From assembly GCF_031344055.1 (NCBI RefSeq), contig NZ_JADBEN010000002.1: DNA of 64,000 bases. One strand, 5' to 3'. The notes beneath the pieces are model-generated. The model worked only from the letters and a program-made list of their open reading frames with translations. It was not told where the DNA came from and made no database searches. Shown here piece after piece: positions 52,753-60,748 of the stretch (positions are counted from its first letter, which is position 1; each line of letters opens with the position of its first letter). This DNA comes from Methylobacillus flagellatus_A (GTDB lineage: Bacteria > Pseudomonadota > Gammaproteobacteria > Burkholderiales > Methylophilaceae). The translations under genes were made by a program, and so were the position numbers.

Positions 52753-55700
52753 TTACTTCCTAGGATCAAACTCGTAACTTAAGCTGATCCATGCCGCTCT
52801 GGGCGCACCAGGAGCGAGGAAATTTGTCATGAGCCAATCGTTTGAGTTATGGTTGTATCCACTCGGTCCAATCGCACCATAAATCGAAGGTGAGAATGGA
52901 TTTCTGCCTAAACGGCCCGCAGTAAAATATTCCTTGTCAAGGAGGTTGTTAATGCGTAAACCGAGTGTCCATTCGGAATTGATCCGATAGCTGGTCTGTA
53001 AGTTGAACACCATATAGCCAGGAGTGATACCAGGATTGTTTGTTTGCACGGGCCGTGCAATCAGTTGACCATTCCCGTTGGTTTCATAAATGGTTTCTCC
53101 TTGCCTGTGTTTGTTATTTTCATTGCCACGTACATAAGCAAAGGAGTGTGCTACAGCTGTAAGGCCAATTTGCCATTTGGGGGTAACCTGATAACTCAAT
53201 GTAGCATTCAGGTTGTGTAGCGGTACGCCGGGCATGCGATTACCCGGCTTGACCTGAATGCGGCGGCTATAGTCGTGATTGCCATAGAATTCTTCCACTG
53301 AGCTACTGTTGTCATTGGCTGGCATCCAAAAGCTATCTTGAAAAGTAGCTTCGGTTAATGCATAGTTCAGCCTTAACCTCCATTTCTCGAACGCGGCAGT
53401 AATCCCAGCTTCTAGTCCTTGACGACGTGTATCGCCAATAGTGTCGAAGAAGTTACGGTTGCCAGGGAACCCGATCATATAAATGTCATCTTTGAGATCC
53501 GTACGGTAAACTCCCAAATTCCATTCGACGTTGTCGTTAAACCTGCCGCGCATACCGAAATCCCAAGTAGTGGCTTTGATCTGAGGTAAATAGGGGTCTC
53601 CCGAGAGAGTCGTTGGCAGCGAACAGGCCCGGTTTTCAGCCAAACTTTTAGGTATGGAGCCAATAATTTCCCCATTGGCACCGTATTGTGGAATGGGGGT
53701 TCGGTCAAACGCACATCCCAACTCGACAACAGAAGGTACGCGGGTGCCTTGGGCCCAATTCCCATAAATATTGAGATCAGGTGTCGCCTGCCAAGTGGTG
53801 CCAAAGGAAGGGTTTAGCGAGTAGTAACTAAATTTTTCAGTTTCTGGAGGGTTAAGTATTTGCGATGCATCGGGAACGGTATAGCCTGTAGTGGGATTGT
53901 TGGCGCAGTTAGGCCAAGTTCCTACGCAAATGTTGTAATAGTCAGGAAAGGCCTCTAGTTGCGCTAAATCCCAGACAAAGGTGCCATAGGTACGGGAAGC
54001 TACTTTATTCTTACCGCGGGTTTCGTTATAACGGAGTGCCCCGGTGAAATGCAATGTCTCAATCGGGCTCCAGGTTTCGCTGGCATAAATGCTCTTGGTG
54101 ACCTGGTGTCCCTTGAAGTTGTTATTGCTGATTTCCGTACTCGCAGCAGCATACTGGTCGCGGATCTCATCGGGAGACAGATATGCATCGCGTTCAGCAT
54201 CCAGCATACCCAGCATTTGGCCGCTCTTGTAAGTGGCAGAAGGCATGTCTACAGAGGCGCCAATCATGAACTTGTGCTTCTCGAAATTCCAGTTGAATTG
54301 AATCGAAGCACCATCGGTTTCCTGATCAATCGTAGTATCAGTGAGTACTGCTGTGGGGGTCCCCTCCACGTAACCGGTACCTGTACCACCGTAGGCTGCT
54401 CCATCAACGGTCTGAGGAGCACCATCTGGGCCTGCCACTGTTAAGTCAGATCCTGTCTCTCCTTGGCATGTATCAGCGTTGACTGCGGGCTTGATCAACA
54501 TCAAGTATTTTTGGCCTTGACCATCTCCCGGAGTGTTATCGCCGTAATCATCTGTATCTGGCACATAAAAGTAGAAGTTCATGTCGGCGAGCATTGCGAT
54601 AGTAAAGGGATCCGCAGCGTTTAATGTGGTTAAGTTTACTGTTGCATCAAACACATAGGAATCTTGAAAGTTCGAGTAATCTGTTTCAGCGCCATTGGGA
54701 ACTTCCGGGCCTGAGATACCGCCGGGTGAGTAAAGGTTGGATTGCAAAAAATTCCGGACTCTTCTGAAGTTATCCTGAGCTCTTTGCACGAACCCTGCCG
54801 CTACATCAGGAATAGCTTGATTACGCCACGCTGTAGGAAGACTATCGAACGCCTCTTGAACAGTGGCTGCTGAAGCAAACGCTGAAAGTTCTGGATTTGT
54901 CCATACCTCGCTCCAGAAATCGCCATTCTGTATCGGAACCAGGTAGTAGTCCGGTAATCCGTAGTCATTGTTGCTATTAAAAACGCATGTATATTGCTCT
55001 CCCTGATTCAAGTTTCTCTTAACTAGCTGGTTTTCCCACTCCGTATAAACATCGGCTCCTTTTTGCCTGCGCTTACTGTTTCTTCTATATGCCTGAGCCG
55101 TAATTGTGAAATTGTCGTTGACGAAATAGCTACCTGAGAGCTGAAATTGCAATAAGCGGTTGTCGGTAGTGTCAGGAGAGGTATACACCCCATTTCTATC
55201 CTGTTTGTACATTTCACTTGGCAACATACCGTTACCTACCAAGTCATTCCAGGTAATGAGGGTGCTGAGATTGAGGTCTAGCTTGTCGGCGCGGTAACTG
55301 CCTTTACCAAAGACTTGATTAACTTTGCTTGGTGAGTTCTCGCGCCAGCCATCTTCGAGGAAGATATTAGCCGCAGCGAAGCCGGCGACAGTACCGTTAT
55401 TCCAGCCGCCTGTGGCTTGGAGTTGTTTCCGACCAAAGGAGCCGGTAAGGACTTCAGCGTCTACGCCAGGATTATTGAAGCCATCCTTGGTTTTCATAGA
55501 GAGGGCACCGCCCAGAGTGCCTAAGCCGAAGATGGGGTTAGAGCCGGGGAAAACATCGAAGCTGGCAAGGGCATTCAAGGGGACGAGGTCCCAGTTCACG
55601 ACGTCACCGAAAGGCTCATTGACGCGGATGCCGTCAAAAAAGACTGACAAGCCTTGTGGTGTCCCGATCTGAGGACCTGCCGTAAAGCCACGGTATTGCA

Positions 55701-56370
55701 CATCCATCTGGAACGGGTTGCCTTGGTAGTCGTTGACGTTGACCGATTGCAACTTGGAGTTCATGAGGTCAGTCAAACTTAAGGCATGGGCTTCTTTGAT
55801 ATCTTTGGCTGTGAGGCTCTGGACGTTGCCGGGAATTTCTTCCTTGGTTAGTCCTAATCCAGGTAAAGGGCCGATTTCATAAAACCGCTTGGCGCGAACT
55901 TCCACGGCATCTACTTGCTGGAAGTCGATCGCGGATTTTTCTGCTGCAGGCTTGATGACGGCATTGTCTTTGTCAATCGTGGATTCCAACCCGCTGCCTG
56001 CAAGTAGCAATCTAAGAGCTTCATCCGCTTTCATGCGGCCCTTGACGGCGGGAGCGGTCTTGCCTGTAGCGAGATTGCTGTCGAAGGCGACGCTGATGCC
56101 TGTAGTGCGTGCGAGTTGCTTGAGTGCTGCATCCAGCGGCTGGCTGGGGATGTCGATATTGCTGGGCGCAAACGAGCCGGTGCTTGCATTGCTTTTTGGC
56201 AATGTGGTGTCGAGCTCGGCTGCCTGTGGCTGAAACGGCATGATTCCGACCATTGCCGTTAGCAGTACAGCGCTTTTATGGCTATAAACGCGGTGCAATG
56301 CATGTGATAGCTTCTTGAATTGTGGTGGTTCATGAAAAATTCTCCCTCTACGACTCATCCCTTGCTCCAT
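52753..56370 (-). CDS. FecA-type TonB-dependent outer membrane receptor with STN signalling domain
   Basis: 1205 residues, unusually long for the family (often 700-900). Signal peptide ends near residue 51 (FQPQA). The STN domain follows (about 70-140: IPSQPLDAALKQLARTTGISVAFD, then the ADEALRLLLAGSG pattern), which in FecA contacts FecR to send an import signal. A TonB-box-like VDAVEVRAKR precedes the plug (about 160-300, with the FGLGTLGGALSM stretch). The 22-strand barrel ends RAAWISLSYEFDPRK. Large inserted extracellular loops (about 460-640) account for the size. Ligand unknown. The gene is AT-richer than the type II genes. The ATG at 56370 has no clear ribosome-binding site; ATG four codons later is an alternative. 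Confidence 0.93.
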   Translation of the reverse strand: MEQGMSRRGRIFHEPPQFKKLSHALHRVYSHKSAVLLTAMVGIMPFQPQAAELDTTLPKSNASTGSFAPSNIDIPSQPLDAALKQLARTTGISVAFDSNLATGKTAPAVKGRMKADEALRLLLAGSGLESTIDKDNAVIKPAAEKSAIDFQQVDAVEVRAKRFYEIGPLPGLGLTKEEIPGNVQSLTAKDIKEAHALSLTDLMNSKLQSVNVNDYQGNPFQMDVQYRGFTAGPQIGTPQGLSVFFDGIRVNEPFGDVVNWDLVPLNALASFDVFPGSNPIFGLGTLGGALSMKTKDGFNNPGVDAEVLTGSFGRKQLQATGGWNNGTVAGFAAANIFLEDGWRENSPSKVNQVFGKGSYRADKLDLNLSTLITWNDLVGNGMLPSEMYKQDRNGVYTSPDTTDNRLLQFQLSGSYFVNDNFTITAQAYRRNSKRRQKGADVYTEWENQLVKRNLNQGEQYTCVFNSNNDYGLPDYYLVPIQNGDFWSEVWTNPELSAFASAATVQEAFDSLPTAWRNQAIPDVAAGFVQRAQDNFRRVRNFLQSNLYSPGGISGPEVPNGAETDYSNFQDSYVFDATVNLTTLNAADPFTIAMLADMNFYFYVPDTDDYGDNTPGDGQGQKYLMLIKPAVNADTCQGETGSDLTVAGPDGAPQTVDGAAYGGTGTGYVEGTPTAVLTDTTIDQETDGASIQFNWNFEKHKFMIGASVDMPSATYKSGQMLGMLDAERDAYLSPDEIRDQYAAASTEISNNNFKGHQVTKSIYASETWSPIETLHFTGALRYNETRGKNKVASRTYGTFVWDLAQLEAFPDYYNICVGTWPNCANNPTTGYTVPDASQILNPPETEKFSYYSLNPSFGTTWQATPDLNIYGNWAQGTRVPSVVELGCAFDRTPIPQYGANGEIIGSIPKSLAENRACSLPTTLSGDPYLPQIKATTWDFGMRGRFNDNVEWNLGVYRTDLKDDIYMIGFPGNRNFFDTIGDTRRQGLEAGITAAFEKWRLRLNYALTEATFQDSFWMPANDNSSSVEEFYGNHDYSRRIQVKPGNRMPGVPLHNLNATLSYQVTPKWQIGLTAVAHSFAYVRGNENNKHRQGETIYETNGNGQLIARPVQTNNPGITPGYMVFNLQTSYRINSEWTLGLRINNLLDKEYFTAGRLGRNPFSPSIYGAIGPSGYNHNSNDWLMTNFLAPGAPRAAWISLSYEFDPRK

Positions 56371-56821
56371 ATGTGTATGTCTAATAATTTTTTATTCTTG
56401 TTTTTGTGATCGAATTTCTCGGCATTGAAGGCACGGCCTGACGCCAGGCGGATTTCTTCAAGTCGGATGAAGAGTGCAAGATTCGCCCTTCATGTTTGTT
56501 TAACCGTTGAGTTTGAGAAACCCTGACGGCATTTTTTTGAGAAAAACTGAAAATTGATTGCGACGATTAATTATCTATTTAAAACAATAAGTTAATCGTA
56601 AGGGAGATTTTCCTGACTTTTTTGGGATTTTTGGAAGGGGGATTGGGAGTGTAAAAAACTGGTTTTATTTAGCAGCCGGCAGTGCGGCAAGAGGGATGTC
56701 GATTGAGGCGGCAGAGTTAGTATGAAAACCTTGCTATGTCGGGTTATAACTAGACATGAATAGGAATTCGCTTGGTTTTTTAGCTTTCCAGCTAAACCTT
56801 GGTTGGAATATTGCCGTTTGC

Positions 56822-56914
56822 CTACAAGGAAAACGAGAGGGTGCCGAGCAATATGATGAAGAGCAGTGCGGTCAATGCGATCACCATACGGTACATGAGC
56901 TTGAAGATATCCAA
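56822..56914 (-). CDS. possible 30-residue membrane peptide
   Basis: A short frame with TTG start at 56914, preceded by AGGAG 7 bases upstream (56922-56926), encoding 30 residues. The first 10 are amphipathic or charged (MDIFKLMYRM), followed by about 18 hydrophobic residues (IALTALLFIILLGTLSFS). The product would be a single-span membrane peptide. It lies directly downstream of a terminator-like hairpin and upstream of the receptor gene in the same orientation. There is no homology evidence available here. The good ribosome-binding site and hydrophobic pattern are the only support. Confidence 0.4.
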   Translation of the reverse strand: MDIFKLMYRMVIALTALLFIILLGTLSFSL

Positions 56915-56927
56915 TTTAATTCTCCTG

Positions 56928-56949
56928 AAAAATCGGTCTTACTACCGAT
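56928..56949 (-). terminator. terminator or attenuator upstream of the membrane peptide
   Basis: Minus-strand hairpin ATCGGT / ACCGAT with a 6-base loop followed by TTTT, about 180 bases after the FecR stop. The ribosome-binding site of the short membrane-peptide frame begins right after the T-run. Confidence 0.5.
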
Positions 56950-57126
56950 ATAACCGCCAGGGAAACAAAACCCTGATGTCTGTGATGAAAATTCGGAAAT
57001 ATTTTTATGGCGACTTGAAAGTAGGAAGGGGCAGGTACCAATACATTCTCCGCTCATGCGTGATGATTTGTTCCGACCTATATCTTGCAAACGAGCGATG
57101 CCTGTATGAAACAGTGTCGCAAGATG

Positions 57127-58173
57127 CTATTGCTTACGGGAGGCTTGGGTTTTCTTTGGTGTCAGGAGGGTCATGTCGCCCTCCGTGGTGACCTTGACCG
57201 GAGCGATGACAGGCAACTCCTTGATGAAGCGCTCTACATATTTAGACTGGATGACGGCAGTGATGCTGACGTCCTGTTGGGCGGCGAACTCGGCGCTGAC
57301 CGGCAAAGTACGGTAGCGGGAAAGGGTTTCCGCGATTTCCTCCAGGCCGGCCTGGTCGAAGGTGATGGTGCCGTACTCAAAGCTGAAGGCATCCTCCGCT
57401 GAGCGTTGCAGGCGCTTGGCCTCGCCGTTGAGGTTGATTTCCGCCACTTCATTGTCTCGCAGCGTCAAGACGTGCTCGGCATAGCGGTTGGGGGCGGTTT
57501 TTTCCGTGGTCAGATATTGCTGAGGCTCGATCCGCACCACGCCATGGTCGACGCTGATCCGCACTTTGCTGCTGAATCTGTTGACGGCAAACCGGGTGCC
57601 CAGCACGGTGATCCGGGCAAGGCCGCTATCGACGACGAAGGGCCGGTCGGGATTTTTTGCGATATCGAAACTGGCTTCGCCGCGTTTCAGGATGACGCGG
57701 CGTTCTTTGCGGGTGTAGGTGACTTCGATATCGCTATTGGCATTGACCATGAGCTTGGTGCCGTCTTCCAGTACCTGGGAGCGGATCTGGCCGATTGCGG
57801 TGCTGGCCGCCATGTGCATGGTGGGCTGGTTCTGCCATGACTCATAGCCGTAATAGCCGCCGATGCCGAGAGCGGCAAAGAACATGACACTGAGGGTGCG
57901 GGTGATGGCGGTGCGTATTTTTTTGCTGCGATCGGTCTTCTCGATGAAGATTTTCTGCTGCATGGCGCTTTCAAGATGCAGCAAGCGGTCGGAGGAATCC
58001 AGGTCCTCCCATAAGGCGCATACTTCCTGATAGGCACGTTGGTGCGCAGGGTGGGAAAGCAGCCATTCCTCAAAACGGCTGCGCTCGGGATGCTCGGTGT
58101 CGGCATCCTGCATGATGACAAACCACTTGATGGCGGCTTGGCGTGCGTTCCGTTGTGCAGGGCTATGGCTCAT
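57127..58173 (-). CDS. FecR-type anti-sigma factor
   Basis: 348 residues from ATG 58173 (an in-frame TTG further upstream is less likely). N-terminal cytoplasmic domain (DUF4880-like, about 5-60: ARQAAIKWFVIMQ, RFEEWLLSHPAHQRAYQE). Transmembrane helix about 93-112 (LSVMFFAALGIGGYYGY). Periplasmic FecR domain (about 120-240: ASTAIGQIRSQVLEDGTKLMVNANSDIEV, VLGTRFAVNRF) and C-terminal secretin/TonB short N-terminal-like domain (about 255-330). It holds the ECF sigma factor inactive until the receptor signals ligand binding. 46 bases after the sigma factor stop. Confidence 0.92.
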   Translation of the reverse strand: MSHSPAQRNARQAAIKWFVIMQDADTEHPERSRFEEWLLSHPAHQRAYQEVCALWEDLDSSDRLLHLESAMQQKIFIEKTDRSKKIRTAITRTLSVMFFAALGIGGYYGYESWQNQPTMHMAASTAIGQIRSQVLEDGTKLMVNANSDIEVTYTRKERRVILKRGEASFDIAKNPDRPFVVDSGLARITVLGTRFAVNRFSSKVRISVDHGVVRIEPQQYLTTEKTAPNRYAEHVLTLRDNEVAEINLNGEAKRLQRSAEDAFSFEYGTITFDQAGLEEIAETLSRYRTLPVSAEFAAQQDVSITAVIQSKYVERFIKELPVIAPVKVTTEGDMTLLTPKKTQASRKQ

Positions 58174-58219
58174 TTTCTTGGTTGGCGGCGGCGCCTGCAA
58201 AGGCGCTACCCGGATATGG

Positions 58220-58735
58220 CTAATTGATCAGGTCTTTTGCTTCGAGCAAGTCTAGCATGGCGCGCATGATATGTTTCTGCACCATGTTGACGGAGATGCC
58301 CAGTTTCTCGGCAATTTCCTGTTGGGCCAATCCCTCGATGCGGAACAGCACGAACACTTCCTTGCAGCGTTCGGGCATGTGGTCGATGATGTTGAGCAGG
58401 ATGGAGAGCCTCTGCTGCATATCGAGCAGGTGTTCGGTGGAGGGCGCCACCGGCTGCTCAAGCTCATAGCTTGCGCCGATCTCTTCGTCCACCAAGGGCA
58501 GGAAGCGGGATTGGTCCTTGTAGCCATCGACCAGCAGGTTACGAACGATGGTGCGCAGGTAGGCATGAGGTTGTTCCATGCGCCCGGCATTGCTGGAGAT
58601 GGCAAACCGGATCAGCGCATCATGCAGCACGTCGCAGGCGGTGCGACGGTAGCCGGTGTGACGGTAGATAGTAGGCAGCAAATCTGAATAAGCCCAGTGT
58701 AAGTCGATACCATGCCATGTTGGAGTGAGTCTCAT
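58220..58735 (-). CDS. ECF sigma factor, FecI type
   Basis: 171 residues. Region 2 (about 15-80, YRRTACDVLHDALIRFA, PHAYLRTIVRNLLVDGYKDQ) and region 4 (about 108-160, LSILLNIIDHMPERCKEVFVLFRIEGLAQQEIAEKLGISVNMVQ split by the helix-turn-helix) match the FecI group. It directs RNA polymerase to the receptor gene in response to the receptor/FecR signal. It is the first gene of the minus-strand locus; its promoter lies in 58736-58880, next to a perfect palindrome. Confidence 0.93.
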   Translation of the reverse strand: MRLTPTWHGIDLHWAYSDLLPTIYRHTGYRRTACDVLHDALIRFAISSNAGRMEQPHAYLRTIVRNLLVDGYKDQSRFLPLVDEEIGASYELEQPVAPSTEHLLDMQQRLSILLNIIDHMPERCKEVFVLFRIEGLAQQEIAEKLGISVNMVQKHIMRAMLDLLEAKDLIN

Positions 58736-58880
58736 GCTGATCTACCCTACAAAAGATGACCTTGTGGGAATAGGTAGCAATAAACAGGCCTAGCGCGTCA
58801 GTTATTTGTAAGGATGTGATTTGTATGGGATTGCAGCGATATCGTGTTTCTATTCAAAGAAAAGCTTGGCTGCAATATGG

Positions 58881-58914
58881 TGGCTGTTTACAACCAATTG
58901 GTTGTAAACAGCCA
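58881..58914. promoter_or_regulatory. perfect 34-bp palindrome
   Basis: TGGCTGTTTACAACCAA followed directly by its exact reverse complement. It lies between the divergent ECF sigma factor and aspartoacylase-like genes, 146 bases before the former and 79 before the latter. Even-centred with no loop, it fits a dimeric regulator operator better than a terminator (no T-run). Confidence 0.75.
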
Positions 58915-58992
58915 ATATGCTTCTGGCTGGAAACAGCTCAAGTCAAAGGCGGCAACATTGCGCAAACAGGGCGTAAGCGGTGATAATCAGGC

Positions 58993-59934
58993 ATGAGCCA
59001 TCACTTTGAGTCCATTTCTTTCTGCGGGATGCAGCCAGGAAAGCGCCTGATCGTGCTGGGCGGCGTGCATGGCAACGAGCCGTGCGGCACGCTGGCAATC
59101 CGCCGTGTGGTCGATGAGTTGGAGCGCGGAACACTCGGCATCGTCGCTGGCAGCGTGACATTCGTGCCGGTCTGCAACCCGCTGGCGCGTGCGCAATACA
59201 GCCGTGCAGGCGAGCGCAACCTCAACCGCAAGCTATTCCCGACAGACGATACGCAGCAGTTTGAAGACCACGTGGCGAATTGGCTCTGCCCGTTGCTGGC
59301 TAGCCATGACGTATTGCTGGACCTGCATTCTTTCCATACCCCCGGCGAACCGTTTGCTATGCTGGGGCCCAAGAATAACCAGGGAAGCCTGGAGCCTTTC
59401 GAGCATGATGCCGAGGAAGAGTCGCTGGCCCGGCGGCTGGGCGTCAAGCTGTTCGTGGACGGCTGGCTGGATACTTATGCAAACGGCGTTGCCCACCGGC
59501 AAGCCCAGGCTGGGCAAGAAGACGCCGATGTGCGCTACGGCGTGGGCACCACGGAATATATGCGCTCGCAGGGCGGCTATGGCCTGACCCTGGAGTGCGG
59601 GCAGCATGAGGATGCTGCAGCGCCCGAAGTCGCGTACCGGGCGATCCTGAATACATTGGCGTGGCTGGGATTGAGCGGCCAGCACAAGCCGCAGGAAACC
59701 CCGGACAGGAAAACCCTGCGCTTGTTCAAGGTCGTGGACAAGCATCATCCCGAAGACCGCTTGGCGAAGGAATGGCGCAGCTTCGAGCGCCTCGATGCGG
59801 GGACGCTGATCGGGACCCGCCATGACGGGGAGGAAATCCGTGCGGCAAAAACGGTGCACATCGTGTTTCCCAATCCCGGGGCCGAGCCGGGAAGCGAATG
59901 GTTCTACCTCGCCAAGGCGATCGACCGGGTTTGA
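58993..59934 (+). CDS. M14-family zinc hydrolase (succinylglutamate desuccinylase/aspartoacylase-like)
   Basis: 313 residues. Zinc ligands in GGVHGNEP (His and Glu, about 23-30) and LDLHSFH (about 115-121). Substrate-binding Arg/Asn in RNLNRKLF (about 75). The catalytic Glu is in LTLECGQH (about 199). A C-terminal beta domain (about 230-313) ends with the ligand-gating stretch. The family removes acyl groups from amino acids (succinylglutamate, N-acetylaspartate). No arginine-catabolism genes are adjacent, so the substrate is open. Palindrome upstream; a YceI gene follows 35 bases downstream. Confidence 0.85.
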   Translation: MSHHFESISFCGMQPGKRLIVLGGVHGNEPCGTLAIRRVVDELERGTLGIVAGSVTFVPVCNPLARAQYSRAGERNLNRKLFPTDDTQQFEDHVANWLCPLLASHDVLLDLHSFHTPGEPFAMLGPKNNQGSLEPFEHDAEEESLARRLGVKLFVDGWLDTYANGVAHRQAQAGQEDADVRYGVGTTEYMRSQGGYGLTLECGQHEDAAAPEVAYRAILNTLAWLGLSGQHKPQETPDRKTLRLFKVVDKHHPEDRLAKEWRSFERLDAGTLIGTRHDGEEIRAAKTVHIVFPNPGAEPGSEWFYLAKAIDRV

Positions 59935-59969
59935 TATTGAACAACAATAGTATATGGATGGAGGTTAGG

Positions 59970-60560
59970 ATGAATAAGCTTTCTGCAGTCGCTGCGAGCC
60001 TGCTGGGCATGGGCTTGCTGTTTTCCCAGGGCGCCGTGGCGGACTGGGCGTTGAACAATGAGGCGTCTGTCCTCAATTTTGTATCAGTCAAGAAAAACAC
60101 CATCGGCGAGACGCACCGCTTCAACCAGCTGGCAGGCACGATCAGCCAGGACGGCGCCTTCAAGGCGACAATCAAGCTTGCCAGCGTGAACACCAATATC
60201 CCGATCCGGGATGAGCGCATGAAGACCATGCTGTTCGACCTCGCCAACTTCCCCCAGGCCGATATCACGGGGAATACCGTCAATGCATTCAAGGCGCCCG
60301 CTGCGGGCGAGGCCAAAATCGAGGCAGTGAAGCTGCAGCTTGCCATCAACGGCAAGAACATTCCGCTGGAAGCCCGCTTGCGCGTGGTCGGCCTTGGCAA
60401 GCAGGGCTTGCTGGTCAGCACCATAGAACCGCTGTTGCTCGATGCCGCAGCGCTGGGGTATACCGAAGGAGTGGATAAGCTGCGCGAAGTGGCGCAGCTG
60501 CCTTCAATCAGCACGGTGGTGCCGGTGACGTTCAGCCTGGTGTTCGATCATAAGCACTAG
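59970..60560 (+). CDS. YceI-family periplasmic protein
   Basis: 196 residues from ATG 59970 with GGAGGTTAGG upstream. Signal peptide about 1-23 (ending GAVA). The YceI fold is a lipocalin-like barrel that binds isoprenoid or lipid molecules; signature stretches are SVLNFVSVKKNTIGETHRF (about 34), ASVNTNIPIRDERMKTMLFD (about 69) and FPQADITGN. Probably co-transcribed with the hydrolase gene. Confidence 0.9.
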   Translation: MNKLSAVAASLLGMGLLFSQGAVADWALNNEASVLNFVSVKKNTIGETHRFNQLAGTISQDGAFKATIKLASVNTNIPIRDERMKTMLFDLANFPQADITGNTVNAFKAPAAGEAKIEAVKLQLAINGKNIPLEARLRVVGLGKQGLLVSTIEPLLLDAAALGYTEGVDKLREVAQLPSISTVVPVTFSLVFDHKH

Positions 60561-60748
60561 CGCGGGTAATCAATTCTCCTGGCGTTGCGGCTCTGTCTTG
60601 TTATACCTTTATATTGCCTTTGGCACAGCGCCTAGCCAGGATATTTTCATTGGGGTTCGTCAGTCTTTTCAATTCGGCATGACGGCCTGACATTAATCAA
60701 AGAGTGCGCTAACAGCAATAAGCCAGCAGACTGGCGAGGAGGTTTCCG
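60561..60748. other. intergenic before the DUF748 gene
   Basis: 188 bases with no recognised element apart from the GGAGG ribosome-binding site of the next gene. Confidence 0.4.

Larger units (their letters stand above)
56371..57126. other. receptor promoter region with small ORF and terminator
   Basis: 756 bases between the FecR and receptor genes. It holds a stem-loop/terminator (56928-56949), a possible short membrane-peptide gene (56822-56914) and, nearest the receptor, the presumed FecI-dependent promoter. I could not identify a convincing FecI-type -35/-10 by eye. A GCCTG/CAGGC hairpin lies at about 56436-56449. Confidence 0.45.
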
